From NCBI GenBank assembly GCA_964457405.1, contig CAYWEP010000076.1, positions 1-5,874 on the forward strand: a DNA stretch of 5,874 bases, given 5' to 3'. This document shows, piece after piece, positions 4,907 to 5,874 of the stretch (within the stretch, counting starts at the first letter, position 1; every line of letters starts with the position of its first letter). The DNA comes from CAYWEP01 sp964457405 (GTDB taxonomy: Bacteria; Patescibacteriota; Microgenomatia; Levybacterales; UBA12049). Under the pieces are notes generated by a model that saw only the letters and a program-made list of their open reading frames with translations, did no database searches and was not told the origin of the DNA. The translations under genes and the position numbers were made by a program.

Positions 4907-5874
4907 GGACTTAAATCCAGAGCAGCAAAAAGCAGTACAACACACAGATGGTCCGACCATTATCCTGGCAGGTGCTGGCTCGGGGAAAACGCGGGTCTTA
5001 ACCTATAAGGTAATCTATTTAATTACAGAGAAAAATGTTCCTCCAGATACAATCCTGTGTGTTACCTTTACCAATAAAGCAGCTAATGAAATGAAGGAGC
5101 GAATCGAGATCCTGCTCTCCGTTGAGAAGCAAAGTACCCATACCGGACATCAGCCGCACATCTCAACCTTTCACTCACTCTGCGCTAAGATCTTGCGAAT
5201 TGAGGGAAAGTATATCGGCCTATCAGCCCGCTTCGTGATCTACGATGACAACGATCAGTTGGATGCTGTGAAAGAAGCGATGGCACGAATCCATGTTTCG
5301 ATAAAAGATTTCAAACCGACATCTGTGCTGGCGACAATTTCTCAGGCAAAAAATGAGCTGATTGGTCCTATTGAGTATCTCAATCTCGCCCGCGGTTATT
5401 TTCAAGAGACGGTAGCCAAAATCTATCCCATGTACCAGCAAATCCTTAAAGAAAATGATGCAGTAGACTTTGACGATTTGATAAATAAAACGATCAAACT
5501 TCTTGCGGATAATCCGGGTGTTTTGGAGAAGTATCAAAATAAATTCCAGTATATTTTGGTCGATGAATATCAAGACACCAATAAGGCACAATATAGATTA
5601 ACGAAATTATTAAGCGGCAAATACAAAAATGTCTGTATTGTTGGCGATTTTTCCCAAAGCATCTACTCCTGGCGGGGAGCTGATTTCCAAAACCTCATGC
5701 GGTTTGAGAAAGATTTTCCAAATACTAAAACATTTTCTCTCTCGCAAAACTATCGCTCCACGCAAAAAATTCTTGATGCTGCATCAACTGTCATTGCCAG
5801 AAACACCACGCATCCGGTACTCAAACTCTGGACAGAAAACCCCGATGGGGAAGAACTCGAGATTTATGAAGCGC
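4887..5874 (+). CDS. pcrA: UvrD/PcrA-type superfamily 1 DNA helicase (N-terminal 329 residues; runs off the window)
   Basis: This ATP-driven 3'-5' DNA helicase family acts in repair and replication-fork maintenance. The open frame runs to the window edge without a stop. Visible motifs: Q motif LNPEQQ (9-14); motif I/Walker A AGAGSGKTR (28-36, K34, T35); Ia TFTNKAANEMKER (60-72); Ib ISTFHS (92-97); DFDDLI (194-199); motif II VDEYQDTN (225-232, D226, E227); motif III VGDFSQSIYSWRGAD (252-266, Q257, W262, R263); motif IV LSQNYRST (285-292). Motifs V and VI lie beyond the window. SAKNEL-like and WTENPDG segments make it closer to PcrA than to Rep or RecB. I chose the ATG at 4887 because it places LNPEQQ where PcrA/UvrD has it. 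An in-frame ATG at 4851 would add 12 hydrophobic residues (MEITVSAFLLYP) and is less likely. It is divergent from tpiA across 44 bp. Confidence 0.93.
   Translation, partial: MENSLLKDLNPEQQKAVQHTDGPTIILAGAGSGKTRVLTYKVIYLITEKNVPPDTILCVTFTNKAANEMKERIEILLSVEKQSTHTGHQPHISTFHSLCAKILRIEGKYIGLSARFVIYDDNDQLDAVKEAMARIHVSIKDFKPTSVLATISQAKNELIGPIEYLNLARGYFQETVAKIYPMYQQILKENDAVDFDDLINKTIKLLADNPGVLEKYQNKFQYILVDEYQDTNKAQYRLTKLLSGKYKNVCIVGDFSQSIYSWRGADFQNLMRFEKDFPNTKTFSLSQNYRSTQKILDAASTVIARNTTHPVLKLWTENPDGEELEIYEA

Noticed and set aside
4772..5591. Minus-strand open frames opposite the helicase (4772-4960 and 5223-5591)
   Set aside because: The plus-strand helicase has motifs throughout this region, and the antisense frames have none.

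Overview
The window looks like a piece of an uncultivated bacterium of the Candidate Phyla Radiation (Patescibacteria). I infer this from gene content and style, not from a marker gene. The sequence is AT-rich by eye. Genes are tightly packed, with overlaps of a few bases. None of the five readable starts has a Shine-Dalgarno core at normal spacing. The triosephosphate isomerase is unusually short, the LCP protein has the long cysteine-containing insertion that I associate with this group, and a DUF2298 (Chlor_Arch_YYY) membrane protein is present. TGA is used as a normal stop (DUF2298 gene, tpiA), which argues against the TGA-recoded lineages Gracilibacteria and Absconditabacteria.

Layout. 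Positions 1-77 may be the 3' end of an upstream plus-strand gene. Positions 76-157 hold an inverted pair of 8-bp tandem repeats. A small HAD-like hydrolase (164-700) and a large polytopic DUF2298 protein (711-3047) follow on the plus strand, 10 bp apart, probably as one operon. Converging on them, and overlapping by 7 bp, is a minus-strand pair: tpiA (4842-4174) then an LCP (LytR-CpsA-Psr) envelope protein (4177-3041), coupled by an ATGA stop/start overlap. After a 44-bp divergent intergenic region, a UvrD/PcrA-type helicase starts at 4887 on the plus strand and runs off the window end. It is complete through motif IV.

How the genes fit together. DUF2298 and LCP are both membrane proteins and most likely act in building surface glycans or glycopolymers. 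TIM is core glycolysis and the helicase is DNA repair or replication. The HAD protein's substrate is unknown.

The most striking feature is not a gene. Four short islands of 7- or 8-bp periodic repeats, each of different sequence, lie within 5 kb. Three are read in frame inside genes: two in DUF2298 and one in tpiA. Three of the four are head-to-head inverted pairs. The first DUF2298 island is immediately followed by two back-to-back 15-nt perfect hairpins, also in frame. This looks like a recurrent mechanism that inserts or expands repeats in this genome and tolerates or exploits coding sequence. It resembles Rickettsia palindromic elements and cyanobacterial heptanucleotide repeats in outcome, but I do not recognise it as a named system.
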